64,000 nucleotides of DNA from Zunongwangia endophytica (GTDB lineage: Bacteria; Bacteroidota; Bacteroidia; Flavobacteriales; Flavobacteriaceae), in NCBI RefSeq assembly GCF_030409505.1, contig NZ_JAUFPZ010000002.1, forward strand, positions 2,611,501 to 2,675,500, given 5' to 3'. Shown here piece after piece: positions 52,239 through 62,432 of this stretch; positions within the stretch are counted from its first letter, which is position 1; every line of letters begins with the position of its first letter. A program made the translations under genes and the position numbers. The notes below the pieces were generated by a model. The model did no database searches. It saw only the letters and a program-made list of their open reading frames with translations, and was not told the origin of the DNA.

Positions 52239-53075
52239 ATGAAAACTTTATATAAATTCACTAAAAGAGTCTGGTTATACGCTATTCTTTGTAGCTTAAT
52301 CTTTACATTTTATTCCTGCGAAGAAGTAATTGAGGTAGACCTAGAACCATCTGATAATCGACTAGTTGTTGATGCCGAAATTTTATGGGAAGCCAACACT
52401 CCTGGAAACGTACAGCAAATTTATCTAAGCCGACTTACAGACTATTACGAAACCGAAACGCAAAAAGTAAGTGATGCTGAAGTTGAAGTTAGCAATACTA
52501 ACGGTGATATTTTTATTTTTGAAGAAACCGAAGAAGCCGGAACTTACCAATGCAATAATTTTTCACCAGAGCTAAACGCCAGCTATCAGTTAGAAGTAAT
52601 TGTAGATAATGAAACCTATACGGCTACAGAACGTATGGTAAGCACCCCCGAGATTACCAGAATTGAGCAGGTAGATGATGGTGGCTTTTCAGCTGACAAT
52701 TATGAAATTAACTATTATTTCAATGATCCTGAGGAGGAAGACAATTACTATTTAGAGACTTATAAAACCGATTTTCTAATCTATCCTGTTTATGGAGTTG
52801 GTAGTGACGAATTCATAAATGGTAATGAAGTTGATTATGGATTTTCTGATGAAGACTTAGAAGTAGGATCTACGGTTAATGTCACTTTTAGAGGAATTTC
52901 TGAACAATTTTACGAATACATAAGTCTTATTATACAAAGTACAAGCGGCGATCCTTTTAGCACTCCTCCGGCAAACATAAGAGGTAATCTTATCAACAAT
53001 ACGAATGAAGATAATTATGCCTTTGGTTATTTTAGTTTGTCGCAGTCTAGAAGTTTCGATTATACGATCGAATAA
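52239..53075 (+). CDS. DUF4249 family lipoprotein
   Basis: The 278-residue product has a lipobox TFYSC and the DUF4249 opening CEEVIEVDLEPSDNRLVVDAEI, followed by an all-beta body with immunoglobulin-like strands. DUF4249 proteins are encoded right after TonB receptors of this class in Bacteroidota and are thought to be surface partners, as SusD is to SusC. It begins 5 bases after the receptor stop and ends the operon at the terminator near 53113. Confidence 0.9.
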   Translation: MKTLYKFTKRVWLYAILCSLIFTFYSCEEVIEVDLEPSDNRLVVDAEILWEANTPGNVQQIYLSRLTDYYETETQKVSDAEVEVSNTNGDIFIFEETEEAGTYQCNNFSPELNASYQLEVIVDNETYTATERMVSTPEITRIEQVDDGGFSADNYEINYYFNDPEEEDNYYLETYKTDFLIYPVYGVGSDEFINGNEVDYGFSDEDLEVGSTVNVTFRGISEQFYEYISLIIQSTSGDPFSTPPANIRGNLINNTNEDNYAFGYFSLSQSRSFDYTIE

Positions 53076-53112
53076 TTGATATTTTTATTCGCAATTTTAA
53101 AATAGTTCAAAA

Positions 53113-53143
53113 GAAGCCTCTAAATATTTAGGGGCTTTTTTAT
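53113..53143 (+). terminator. Terminator after the sigma/FecR/TonB operon
   Basis: AAGCCTCTAAAT pairs with ATTTAGGGGCTT (with one G-T pair on the plus strand), followed by a T-rich run. Confidence 0.8.
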
Positions 53144-53173
53144 TTTTTTGGAAAGCTCTTTGACAAATTATAT

Positions 53174-56100
53174 CTATGTTCTATGAATAGTACCTGTTTT
53201 AAATTCTGAAGGGTTACTACCATATTTTTCTTTAAATATCTTTCTAAAATATTTTATACTACTAAAGCCTACAGCATAAGAAGCTTCTGTAACCGAATAG
53301 TTTTCGCGGTAAATCAAATCGGCCGCTTTTCTTATCCTAATATCCCGAATTAATTCGTTTATATTAAAACCTGTTAGTGCCTTTATTTTTCTATAAAGAG
53401 GTGTACGACTCATCCCCAATTCCTTTGCCAGAAATTCAGTATTCACTTTCTTCAAATGATCTGGATCTAAAATAATTTCTTCAATCTGCTGTAGAAATTG
53501 CTTTTCAGTATCTATTAATTTAGAGTTCTTTTCCTGTCCTACAAACGATTCGGTTTCCTGAGATTGTGAGAAATGGACTCGTAATTTTTCTCTATTCGTC
53601 AATAAACTCTTCACCTGTAGCTTCAACACCTTCGGTTTAAAAGGTTTTGTTATATAAAGATCTGCCCCCTCCTGATAACCTGAACTCACACTTTCTATAT
53701 TCGCTTTGGCTGTTAAAAGTATCACCGGAATATGGCTGGTAACATTATCTGTTTTAAGATCTGTACAAAGATCGATTCCGTTTTTAACCGGCATCATAAC
53801 ATCTGATATGATAACATCAGGAACATATTTAGCGGCCTTGTTAATACCTTCTTGGCCATCTTCCGCAAAAAGTAAATCATAGTCGTCCTTAAAAAGATTC
53901 TCTAAGAAAAGACGTATCTCGGGATTATCATCAATAATCAACATGATATTCCTATTACTATCGGCGCTCAGACTTTTTTGATGTTCAGAGATTTTAGGCT
54001 CAAATACTCCATTATCAGCTATTATTTCTTCAGCTTTGTATTCTTCCTGTTTATCAGCTGAATTTTGGTTTTCAGTAATCAATAATTTTTCTGGAAGACA
54101 AAGTGTAAAACTTGTCTTGCTTCCTGGAGTACTAATTACTTCAATGGTACCTTCGTGCAATTCAGCAAAACTCTTTGATAAAGCGAGTCCTATACCCGTT
54201 CCCGTTTTTTGTTGATGATCGGCACGGTAATACCATTCAAAAATATGATTTATTTCTTCTGAGCTAATTCCTTCTCCCTGATTGATCACTTCTATCTTCA
54301 AGGTAGCATCCTCAAAATAAACCTCAATATTTACTTCGGAATTTTTATTAGAGTACTTTAAAGCATTAGATAATATGTTATTAATAATTACTCCGATTTT
54401 ATCAATATCACAGTTCAGTTTTCTCTGCTTTGTTTTATAATTTAATTGAATTTCAATATTTTTCTCTTTCGCCAGGGGTTGATAATTTTTAAGCCAGCTT
54501 TTTAAATAATCCTTTAAATCATGATTACTACAATTTAACTGACTTAAGCCTTCTTCTGATTTTCTAAATTCTAATAATTTGTTGATGGCTTGTTGCAGGC
54601 TTTTAGCGTTTCTTCGAATAAATTTAAGATCATCACGTGATTCCTTTTTTTTCACCTTTTCTAATAAATTTTCGATGGGTGCGAGAATTAAAGTGAGTGG
54701 CGTTTTAAGTTCGTGAGAAAAGCCAGTAAAAAATCGTAGTCGCTCTTCGTTAAGTTGATGTTCTAACTGATATCTCTTTTGCTCTAAAACGATAGAATTT
54801 TTCAGTTTTAATCGCTCGCTGTAGTAACTTGATATTAGATAAATTATTAGTAGAATTGAAACTAGATAAAGTAAATAGGCCGGCCAAGTGCTCCAAAAAG
54901 GTGGGGTAATTGTTATCGCCAATTGCGCTTTACTTATACTATTTAATCCAGATTTATTTTTTACAACGAGCTTATAATCTCCAGGAGGAACTTTAGTGAA
55001 ATTGGCAGTATTTGCTCCGTTTGCTTCTATCCAGATATCACTATACCCTTCTAATTTGTAAACAAAATCGGTATTTCTAGCAAATGGAAAATTTAAGCTA
55101 TGAAAATCGACAGAAAAAGAGTTCTCATTATAGGCTAGCGTAATATCATTTTTATAAAAAAGAGAACTATTTAAAACTGCATCAGGACTATTTTGAACAG
55201 GTACTTTTTTATTTAAAATCTTCAGATTTTCAAAATAAATTGGTCTGCTTTTTTCATTTTGCTGAATTTCTGAAGGGTCAAAAAAGTTTAAGCCTTTATT
55301 GCCCCCAATATAAATTATGCCGTCTTCGGATTTGGTAATCGCTCCTATATTAAATTCTCCAGGCTGTATATTATTTAAGGTTGAAATATTTACAATCTCC
55401 TGATTTTTGATATTGTAACGATTGATTCCACTAAAGGTGCTAAGCCAAACATATTGATCGTCTTCCTTCATCATTCCTACAACAGAATTATTACTTAATC
55501 CATCCACTTCGGTTACGCGATCAAAAGAGTTATTTTCGATATTTAAATGAACAAGACCTTCATAACGTGTTCCTGCCAAGAGTTGACCTTCTCCCAAATA
55601 CAGCACACTAAAAATAATGTCACTGGGGAAATCCAAACCATAGTTTAAAGCATAGCTTATGGTTTCATTTGTTTTTGGGTTGTATTTTTTAAGTCCTGAA
55701 CCATAAGTTGCAAGCCATAAATTGCCATTTTCATCTTCAGAAATATCCCGTATATCAAGTTTTTCTAAAGCAGTTACGTTTTTGAAGTCTCCTATGTTTT
55801 CGTCAAACCAAAATAAGCCACCTCTATTTGTACCTACCCATATTCTATTATTTCTATCTTCGAAAATTACTCTTACATCACTACCATCTGCCGGAAAACC
55901 TTGTAAATAGTTTTGAAACTGACCATTTTCAAAAAGATTTATACCTCCTCGAAAGGTACCTATCCACAAACGTTTCTGAGAGTCTTCAAGCAATGACAAA
56001 ATGTAATTGCTACTTAAACTATTTTTAGAAGAATTCTTTGAAAAATGCTTGAATCTTTGATTATCGGGATCGAAATAATCGAGTCCTCCCCCATCGGTTC

Positions 56101-57238
56101 CTATCCAAAGTCCATTAGATTTAGAGATCGCAAGTGCACCTACTCTATCGTGACTCAAGCTTTGACTTGTGCTATTTTTGTGCTTTCGGAACTGAATAAG
56201 CTCACCAGAAGTTTGGGCTAGATTAATCCCTGTTGAAGTTCCAATCCACATATTTTTATCGCTATCTAAAAAAAGAGAAGAAACTGTACGATTATTAATG
56301 CTATTATCATCTTCAGATGGTAAATACCATTCTATCTCAAAATTTTGATTATCTCTGGCACTGTCAATTTTTAGCAAGTTAAGTCCGCCATTTCTAGTAC
56401 CAATCCACATATAACCATACTCATCCTCCTGAAAACATAAAATATCGTTATCACTCAATCCTTTCTTTGGATCATTAGCCTTATTTATATGAATAATTTC
56501 GTTATTCGTATTGATTAATTTTAAACCATCCCGAGTTCCTATCCATATATTATCGGCACTATCTTTATATAAGTTGTTTATAGCTCCTATATTATAAACA
56601 TTGGATTCAACTGTATTGTTATCGAGGTCTATTAAATTAAGACCATGATCAAATGTTCCAACAAATAACTTATTGTCTCTCTGGATAATTGAAGAGATTT
56701 CCTTGGATGATAATTTTTTATTTAATTCAGCATTATCATTAAAAACGTCTTCAGAATTGGATATTGTTAACCATTGCAAACCACTCCTATAAATACCTAA
56801 AGCTATTCTGTCTCCCTCTAACTTCCTAATAGCACTTATGCTATTTCCCATCAAACTATCCTTATCCTCATTGTAGATAGTCATGGATTCATTTTTAAGA
56901 TCATAGACGGACAAACCTCCATCGGTACCTATATAAATTTTAGTACCAACTACTTCCATGCTTTGCACATAGTTGTTAGATAAATTGTAATTAGGATTAC
57001 CACTTTTATAAGTTTTAAAGTCTGTCCCGTTGTATCGATTTAGACCATCATTTGTAGCAATCCAAATAAAACCAAGAGGATCCTGATTTATATCGTTCAC
57101 AAAATTGCTGGATAATCCATCTTCAGTATTTAATTCATAGAATTGTAAAGGTTCCAAGTTTTGTGCTAAAACTGAATTATGAGAAGCAATCAAGATGATG
57201 AAACTTAAGAATAGAAATATGAACTTATAAATTCTCAT
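53174..57238 (-). CDS. Hybrid two-component system regulator (HTCS)
   Basis: The 1354-residue protein joins sensor, kinase, receiver and transcription factor in one chain. A signal peptide is followed by two seven-bladed propellers of the Reg_prop type (repeats like GYMWIGTRNGGLNLL, RLWIGTFRGGINLFENG) and a Y_Y_Y domain (about 690-775). Then come a membrane helix (about 785-805), HisKA with FSHELKTPLTLI, an ATPase domain with NILSNALKYS and GTGIGLALS, a receiver with IISDVMMP, and an AraC-type HTH (AKELGMSRTPLYRKIKALTG). It senses an oligosaccharide in the periplasm and activates the divergent susCD genes. All signature residues are intact. Confidence 0.95.
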   Translation of the reverse strand: MRIYKFIFLFLSFIILIASHNSVLAQNLEPLQFYELNTEDGLSSNFVNDINQDPLGFIWIATNDGLNRYNGTDFKTYKSGNPNYNLSNNYVQSMEVVGTKIYIGTDGGLSVYDLKNESMTIYNEDKDSLMGNSISAIRKLEGDRIALGIYRSGLQWLTISNSEDVFNDNAELNKKLSSKEISSIIQRDNKLFVGTFDHGLNLIDLDNNTVESNVYNIGAINNLYKDSADNIWIGTRDGLKLINTNNEIIHINKANDPKKGLSDNDILCFQEDEYGYMWIGTRNGGLNLLKIDSARDNQNFEIEWYLPSEDDNSINNRTVSSLFLDSDKNMWIGTSTGINLAQTSGELIQFRKHKNSTSQSLSHDRVGALAISKSNGLWIGTDGGGLDYFDPDNQRFKHFSKNSSKNSLSSNYILSLLEDSQKRLWIGTFRGGINLFENGQFQNYLQGFPADGSDVRVIFEDRNNRIWVGTNRGGLFWFDENIGDFKNVTALEKLDIRDISEDENGNLWLATYGSGLKKYNPKTNETISYALNYGLDFPSDIIFSVLYLGEGQLLAGTRYEGLVHLNIENNSFDRVTEVDGLSNNSVVGMMKEDDQYVWLSTFSGINRYNIKNQEIVNISTLNNIQPGEFNIGAITKSEDGIIYIGGNKGLNFFDPSEIQQNEKSRPIYFENLKILNKKVPVQNSPDAVLNSSLFYKNDITLAYNENSFSVDFHSLNFPFARNTDFVYKLEGYSDIWIEANGANTANFTKVPPGDYKLVVKNKSGLNSISKAQLAITITPPFWSTWPAYLLYLVSILLIIYLISSYYSERLKLKNSIVLEQKRYQLEHQLNEERLRFFTGFSHELKTPLTLILAPIENLLEKVKKKESRDDLKFIRRNAKSLQQAINKLLEFRKSEEGLSQLNCSNHDLKDYLKSWLKNYQPLAKEKNIEIQLNYKTKQRKLNCDIDKIGVIINNILSNALKYSNKNSEVNIEVYFEDATLKIEVINQGEGISSEEINHIFEWYYRADHQQKTGTGIGLALSKSFAELHEGTIEVISTPGSKTSFTLCLPEKLLITENQNSADKQEEYKAEEIIADNGVFEPKISEHQKSLSADSNRNIMLIIDDNPEIRLFLENLFKDDYDLLFAEDGQEGINKAAKYVPDVIISDVMMPVKNGIDLCTDLKTDNVTSHIPVILLTAKANIESVSSGYQEGADLYITKPFKPKVLKLQVKSLLTNREKLRVHFSQSQETESFVGQEKNSKLIDTEKQFLQQIEEIILDPDHLKKVNTEFLAKELGMSRTPLYRKIKALTGFNINELIRDIRIRKAADLIYRENYSVTEASYAVGFSSIKYFRKIFKEKYGSNPSEFKTGTIHRT

Positions 57239-57456
57239 TAAGTGTTAGTTATTGTTGTTAATTATACAAAATTACGGCATAAACATCAGCAAAATAGCAA
57301 ATTGAGTCATTATGAACCACTCATTAAGTCAATTAGCACCCGATACAATCCCTATAAAATTAAGAAAATTGTAACAATGAAAACCGACGAAATCGTTTTC
57401 AAAACAATTCATCTTGCAAATCTAACTTTTTTAAAAATTAACTAAAATCAATATGT
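57239..57456. promoter_or_regulatory. Divergent control region between HTCS and susC
   Basis: This 218-base spacer holds the promoters of both genes. A direct repeat TCATTA at 57307 and 57321 (14-base period, set in ATGAACCACTCAT) is a possible activator site, since HTCS proteins bind direct repeats. Evidence is weak. A 67-codon frame at 57242 looks like chance. Confidence 0.35.
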
Positions 57457-60400
57457 ATGTTTACATTTCTACTCAAACTGGGAAAATCTAAACCCAATAT
57501 TTTATTGCTCTTTTTGATTATGGGCTCTTCACTTATTGCCCAGCAGAAAGAAATCACCGGCGAAGTTCTGGATGATACTGGCTTACCGCTACCGGGTGCA
57601 ACAGTAGTTGTAAAAAATACTTCTAATGGAACAGTAACCGATATGGATGGTAATTTTTCTTTAGAAATAGATGATCCAACAAATACTATTTTAGTAGTAT
57701 CATTTGTAAGTTTTCAGACTAAAGAGATTCCTGTTGGTGATCAAAGCTCATTTAATATCACCTTATTAAGTGACACTGAAGCACTAAATGAAGTAGTTGT
57801 AGTAGGTTACGGAGGACAGAAAAGAGCTACGCTTACAGGTTCGGTATCAGAGGTTGAAGGAGGGGATCTTGTAAAAAGTCCTCAGCCTAACCTTTCCAAT
57901 TCATTTTCTGGAAGAATTTCCGGAGTAATTGCAAGCAATCGGGGGGGGAGCCTGGCTACGATGATTCTAGTATCAGTATTCGAGGTTTAGCTACTACAGG
58001 TAATAATGATGTCCTCGTAGTAGTCGATGGAGTTCCAGGACAGGTAGGAGGCCTTTCAAGACTTTCTCCAGAAGAAATTGAAAGCGTAACCGTACTAAAA
58101 GATGCCTCTGCAGCAATTTACGGAAGTCGTGCCGCTAATGGAGTTATTCTTATAACCACGAAAAGAGGAAAGACAAATTCAGCACCATCTGTATCTTACA
58201 AGTTTGATGTTGGTTTTTCATCTCCTACACGATTACCAGATATGGCTGATGCATCAACATATGCGCAGATCAGAAATGAAATTGCCTATTATAATAGTCC
58301 TAATGATGGATTAAATCAAGTTTACTCAGCTGAAGAGATTAACCTATTCGCTAATGGGAGTGATCCATTAAATTATCCAAATACCGACTGGGCCAATGCC
58401 GCACTTAGAGATTATGCTACTCAAACTCAACACAACCTAAATGTGTCAGGTGGATCTGAAAAGATAAATTATTTCTTTTCATTAGGGAAAACATCTCAAG
58501 AAGGCTTATATAAAAATGGAGCTACCCAATATGATCAGTATAATGTTCGATCGAACTTAGATGTTGATATTTCTGATAGATTAAGTTTAGGTCTTTCGTT
58601 ATCGGGTAGAAAAGAAGATCGGCAATTCGCTACAGAAGGTGCTAATTACATATTCAGATCAATTTATAGAGCCTATCCAACAGTAGCTTCTATCTATCCT
58701 AACGGATACCCTTCAACCGGGATTGAAAATGCAAATCCGGTTATTATGGCTACCCCTGCGGGAGGAACAAATAATCAACCGAGATATATTTTCAATGGAA
58801 TTATTAAAGCCAAATATGAATTACCATTCCTGGATGGTTTGTCGATAGACGGATTCTTTTCTGTAGATGAATTATCTAGTAGAATAAGAAATTTTAGAAC
58901 ACCTTATACGCTTTATAATTATAATAGAAATACAGAAGAATATAATCCTGTAGTTATTGGTGGTGGACCTGATCAACAAGGCTCTTTAGAAGAAGAACAT
59001 TTTAGTCAATCTAAGACAGTGGGTAATATCAAGCTTAACTTTAAGAGAAGATTTGGCAGTCATAATATAGATGCATTCATTGGTTACGAAAGGAGTGAAA
59101 ACAAGGACCATACTTTAGGAGCTTCTAGAATCCACTTTCCAACCACTCAAACTCCGGAACTTTCTCAAGGAGGAGGGGCAGCGACTGACAGGGATAATTA
59201 TGGTAATAGTTATAATTTTACCAGAGAAAGTTTTCTTTCAAGAATTGCCTATAACTATAGCGAAAAATATCTTGCGGAATTTCAAATGCGTATAGATGGA
59301 TCTTCAATATTCCCGGAAGGGAATCGATATGGCGTTTTTCCATCTATATCTGCAGGTTACCGAATAACACAAGAAGACTGGTTTAATATAGACTTCTTTG
59401 ATGATCTTAAAATTAGAGCTTCCTATGGAATTTTAGGGAATGATAATGTAGGACAATTCCAATATTTTGATAATTATGCGATCAATAATAACTATGTAGT
59501 TGGTGGAGAGGTTGTGACCGGTATAGATCTAATAAGGTTGGCCAATCCAAATATTACCTGGGAAGTTGCACGGAAAACCGATATAGGACTGAATTTTAAA
59601 TGGATGAATCATTTCAACACAGAGATTATTTACTTCACTCAGGATCGAACAGACATACTAATCAATAGAAATGCATCAATCCCGGGAACTACCGGAATTG
59701 TAAATCCATACCCGACAAATGATAACGCCCCATTAGTTCCCTCTGAAAATATTGGAGAAGTAAAAAGCCATGGATTTGAAGCTGTTATCGGTTATGATTT
59801 GAAATCTGAAGGTGATTTTAACTTCGGAGTGCAGGGAAATTTCACGTACGCAAAGAATGAAATTGGATTTATTGACGAAGCTCCAGGGGTTTTGGATTAT
59901 CAAAGACAAACAGGACGCCCACTTAATACCTATCTTTTGTATAATGCTATAGGCATTTTTAGAACTGAAGACGATCTGAATAATTACCCACATGTCGAGG
60001 GAGCTAGATTAGGTGATTTAATCTATGAAGATTTTGATAATGACGGAGAAATTACTCCAGACGATATGTATAGAAGTGAGTATGGAAATATCCCTCAGAT
60101 AACATTTGGTCTTGTTCTGGATGCTACTTATAAGAATTTTGATTTTTCAGCGGTTTTTGCTGGCCAGGGTCAGGTAAGGCAATACGTACTTCCAGAATCG
60201 GGAACTGTTGGAAACTTTTATAGTAGTTGGGCGAACAACAGATGGTCACCTGAGAATCCAGATGGTAGTTACCCAAGAGTAAGCGAGCGTGCATCATCAG
60301 CAGTAAGCGGAGGTAGATTTCGAAATGATTTCTGGTTACGAAATACAGCCTTTGTTCGTCTTAAAAATGTTCAGTTAGGATACACGCTGCCGACGATGTG

Positions 60401-60563
60401 GACTGATAAATTAGCTATTGGAAATGCTAGGATATATGCTAGCGCATTTAACCTATTTACTTTAACAGAAGTAGAAGATTTTGATCCTGAAGGGAGTAGC
60501 GAAAGTGGCCAGTTTTATCCACAACAAAGGATTATTAATCTAGGAATTAATGTTCAGTTTTAA
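57457..60563 (+). pseudogene. SusC/RagA TonB-linked receptor, split by a frameshift at a G8 run
   Basis: This is a SusC-type outer-membrane importer in two frames. Codons 1-161 (signal peptide, carboxypeptidase-like domain EITGEVLDDTGLPLPGATV, TonB box region VVVGYG and early plug) are in frame one. At 57941-57948 lies a run of eight G, after which frame one soon stops (57988-57990). The other frame continues without a stop from GAG CCT GGC (57948 onward), giving EPGYDDSSISIRG and the whole plug and barrel to 60563, ending NVQF. Nine G would restore one protein of about 1035 residues with the family motif RxGEPG. It may be phase variable or a base-calling error; otherwise the gene is intact. 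Confidence 0.93.
57941..57948 (+). repeat. Homopolymer tract of eight G inside susC
   Basis: This run of eight G is exceptional in AT-rich DNA. It sits exactly at the frameshift in susC. Slippage by one base would switch the reading frame on or off. Confidence 0.95.
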
Positions 60564-60574
60564 AAAAAGGAAAT

Positions 60575-62263
60575 ATGAAATTTAATATTATATATACAAA
60601 AATACTGTTATTCTCTCTATTCGGAGGTCTTATTTTGGTTGGATGTCAAGATGACTATTTAGAGGTAACTCCGACTGATCGCGTGTCTGATGCGGCGATC
60701 CTAAATGATTCAACTTTATTTGAAGCCTATGTGATCAATAGATACTTGGGAGTTCGATTAACAGATAAAGAGGGCGATGGGAGTCGACCTGGCTTTGGAA
60801 GGGGCTTTGAATATGCAATGTGGAGTTCTTTGACTGATGAATCTATTTATAACAATGATGATAACACCTGGCTTATACAACAGGGGCAGTTAGCTCCTGA
60901 AAATACGGGTATTTCTGGAACAATTTGGGGACGAAGCTATCGTAGTATTAGAGAAGTTAATTACGCTCTAAATAATATAGATAATTTGGCAATGAGCGAC
61001 TCTAAAAAAGAAGTACTTACTGCGGAGCTAAAATTTATAAGAGCCTATAGATATCATGATCTTATTAGAAATTACGGCGAAGTAATACTGATGGAAGATC
61101 GTGTAGTAGAACTTGGAGATGATTTAACTGATCCTAGTTTGTTTGAAAAAAGCACGATATCAGAAAGCTTAACATATACTATCAACGAACTGGATGAAGC
61201 AATCAACGCTTTACCAGAAAATCATTCAAATAACTGGCAGGAAGGTAGAGCTACTAAAGGCACAGCTATGGCACTTAAAGCTAGATTATTATTATATGCG
61301 GCGAGTCCTTTATACAATGATAAAACCAACGATGCACAAAAATGGGCAGATGCAGCAAATGCTGCTCAGGAGGTAATGGATCTTGGTCTATACAGTTTAC
61401 ACCCTGATTATCAACAACTTTTTCTTGAATCTTCACAAAATAGTGAGATAATATTTGCCCGATATTATAATCTTAATGCATTACACACTGCTCTAGAAAT
61501 TGCTAATGGTCCTAACGGCTATGGAGGCTGGGCAGGTAATGTACCATTACAAAATTTAGTGGATGATTATGAAATGGCAGATGGATCTGAATTTGACTGG
61601 AATAACGAATCTCATGCAGAGAAACCTTACCAAAATAGGGATCCCAGATTTTATCAAACAATATTATATAATGGAGCTGAATATCGAGGAAGGGAAGTAG
61701 AAACATTTGTACCCAATGGTTTGGATAGTCCAGATGGTCCTTCTAACTGGAACACCAGTAAATCAGGTTACTACATGAGAAAATTTATCGATGAAGACCT
61801 TCCAATTATTAATCCATGGGGAGTTGCTGGAACACAAGATTGGATATATATAAGATATGGAGAAATTTTACTGAATTACGCTGAAGCGCAAAATGAAGCA
61901 GCTGGTCCAGATGAATCCGTTTATAATGCCGTAAACCTTATTCGATCCAGAGCTGGTATGCCGAATTTGGAGAGTGGACTAAGTCAAAGTGAGATGCGCG
62001 AAAAGATTCGCCACGAAAGAAGAATTGAACTAGCCTTTGAAGAACATAGGTATTATGATGTAAGACGATGGATGATTGCAGATGAGGTCGAAAATCAACC
62101 CGCTCAAGGAATGAGAATTACGAAAAGAAACGGAGGTTTAAATTACGATACTTTCATAGCACTTGACGGAAAAAGTTTTAATGAGAGAAATTACTGGCTA
62201 CCTATTCCAAGAAGTGAAATATTAGCTTCAAATAATCAGATAGAACAAAACCCGGGTTATTAA
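60575..62263 (+). CDS. RagB/SusD family surface glycan-binding lipoprotein
   Basis: The 562-residue protein has a lipobox LVGC (about residue 24) and the SusD-like opening DYLEVTPTDRVSDAAIL. TPR-like helices follow, among them SYRSIREVNYALNN, LKFIRAYRYHDLIRNYG and GTAMALKARLLLYAASPLYN. The C-terminal RagB part carries IYIRYGEILLNYAEAQNEA and EMREKIRHERRIELAFEEHRYYDVRRWM, read as separate blocks. It forms a lid over the SusC receptor encoded 12 bases upstream and binds the target glycan at the cell surface. It is intact, whereas susC is not. Confidence 0.94.
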   Translation: MKFNIIYTKILLFSLFGGLILVGCQDDYLEVTPTDRVSDAAILNDSTLFEAYVINRYLGVRLTDKEGDGSRPGFGRGFEYAMWSSLTDESIYNNDDNTWLIQQGQLAPENTGISGTIWGRSYRSIREVNYALNNIDNLAMSDSKKEVLTAELKFIRAYRYHDLIRNYGEVILMEDRVVELGDDLTDPSLFEKSTISESLTYTINELDEAINALPENHSNNWQEGRATKGTAMALKARLLLYAASPLYNDKTNDAQKWADAANAAQEVMDLGLYSLHPDYQQLFLESSQNSEIIFARYYNLNALHTALEIANGPNGYGGWAGNVPLQNLVDDYEMADGSEFDWNNESHAEKPYQNRDPRFYQTILYNGAEYRGREVETFVPNGLDSPDGPSNWNTSKSGYYMRKFIDEDLPIINPWGVAGTQDWIYIRYGEILLNYAEAQNEAAGPDESVYNAVNLIRSRAGMPNLESGLSQSEMREKIRHERRIELAFEEHRYYDVRRWMIADEVENQPAQGMRITKRNGGLNYDTFIALDGKSFNERNYWLPIPRSEILASNNQIEQNPGY

Positions 62264-62270
62264 TACAATC

Positions 62271-62303
62271 AAAACCATATTGTCTTAGGGCAATATGGTT
62301 TTT
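62271..62303 (+). terminator. Terminator after susD
   Basis: AAAACCATATTG pairs with CAATATGGTTTT, followed by T. It separates susCD from the GH30 gene, or attenuates read-through into it. Confidence 0.88.
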
Positions 62304-62432
62304 AATATTCCGTCATTTCAAATCTGAATTTTAATTACTCCTAATAATTCAGATCACCTACTACCTCTGTAATAATATTTAATAAGCGTAACCACTTAGG
62401 TTCTTTCGCGGAAACATTATAATATTCAATAG

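Noticed and set aside
57242..57445. 67-codon frame before susC
   Set aside because: It lies in the divergent promoter region of HTCS and susC, has low-complexity basic composition and no recognisable domain.
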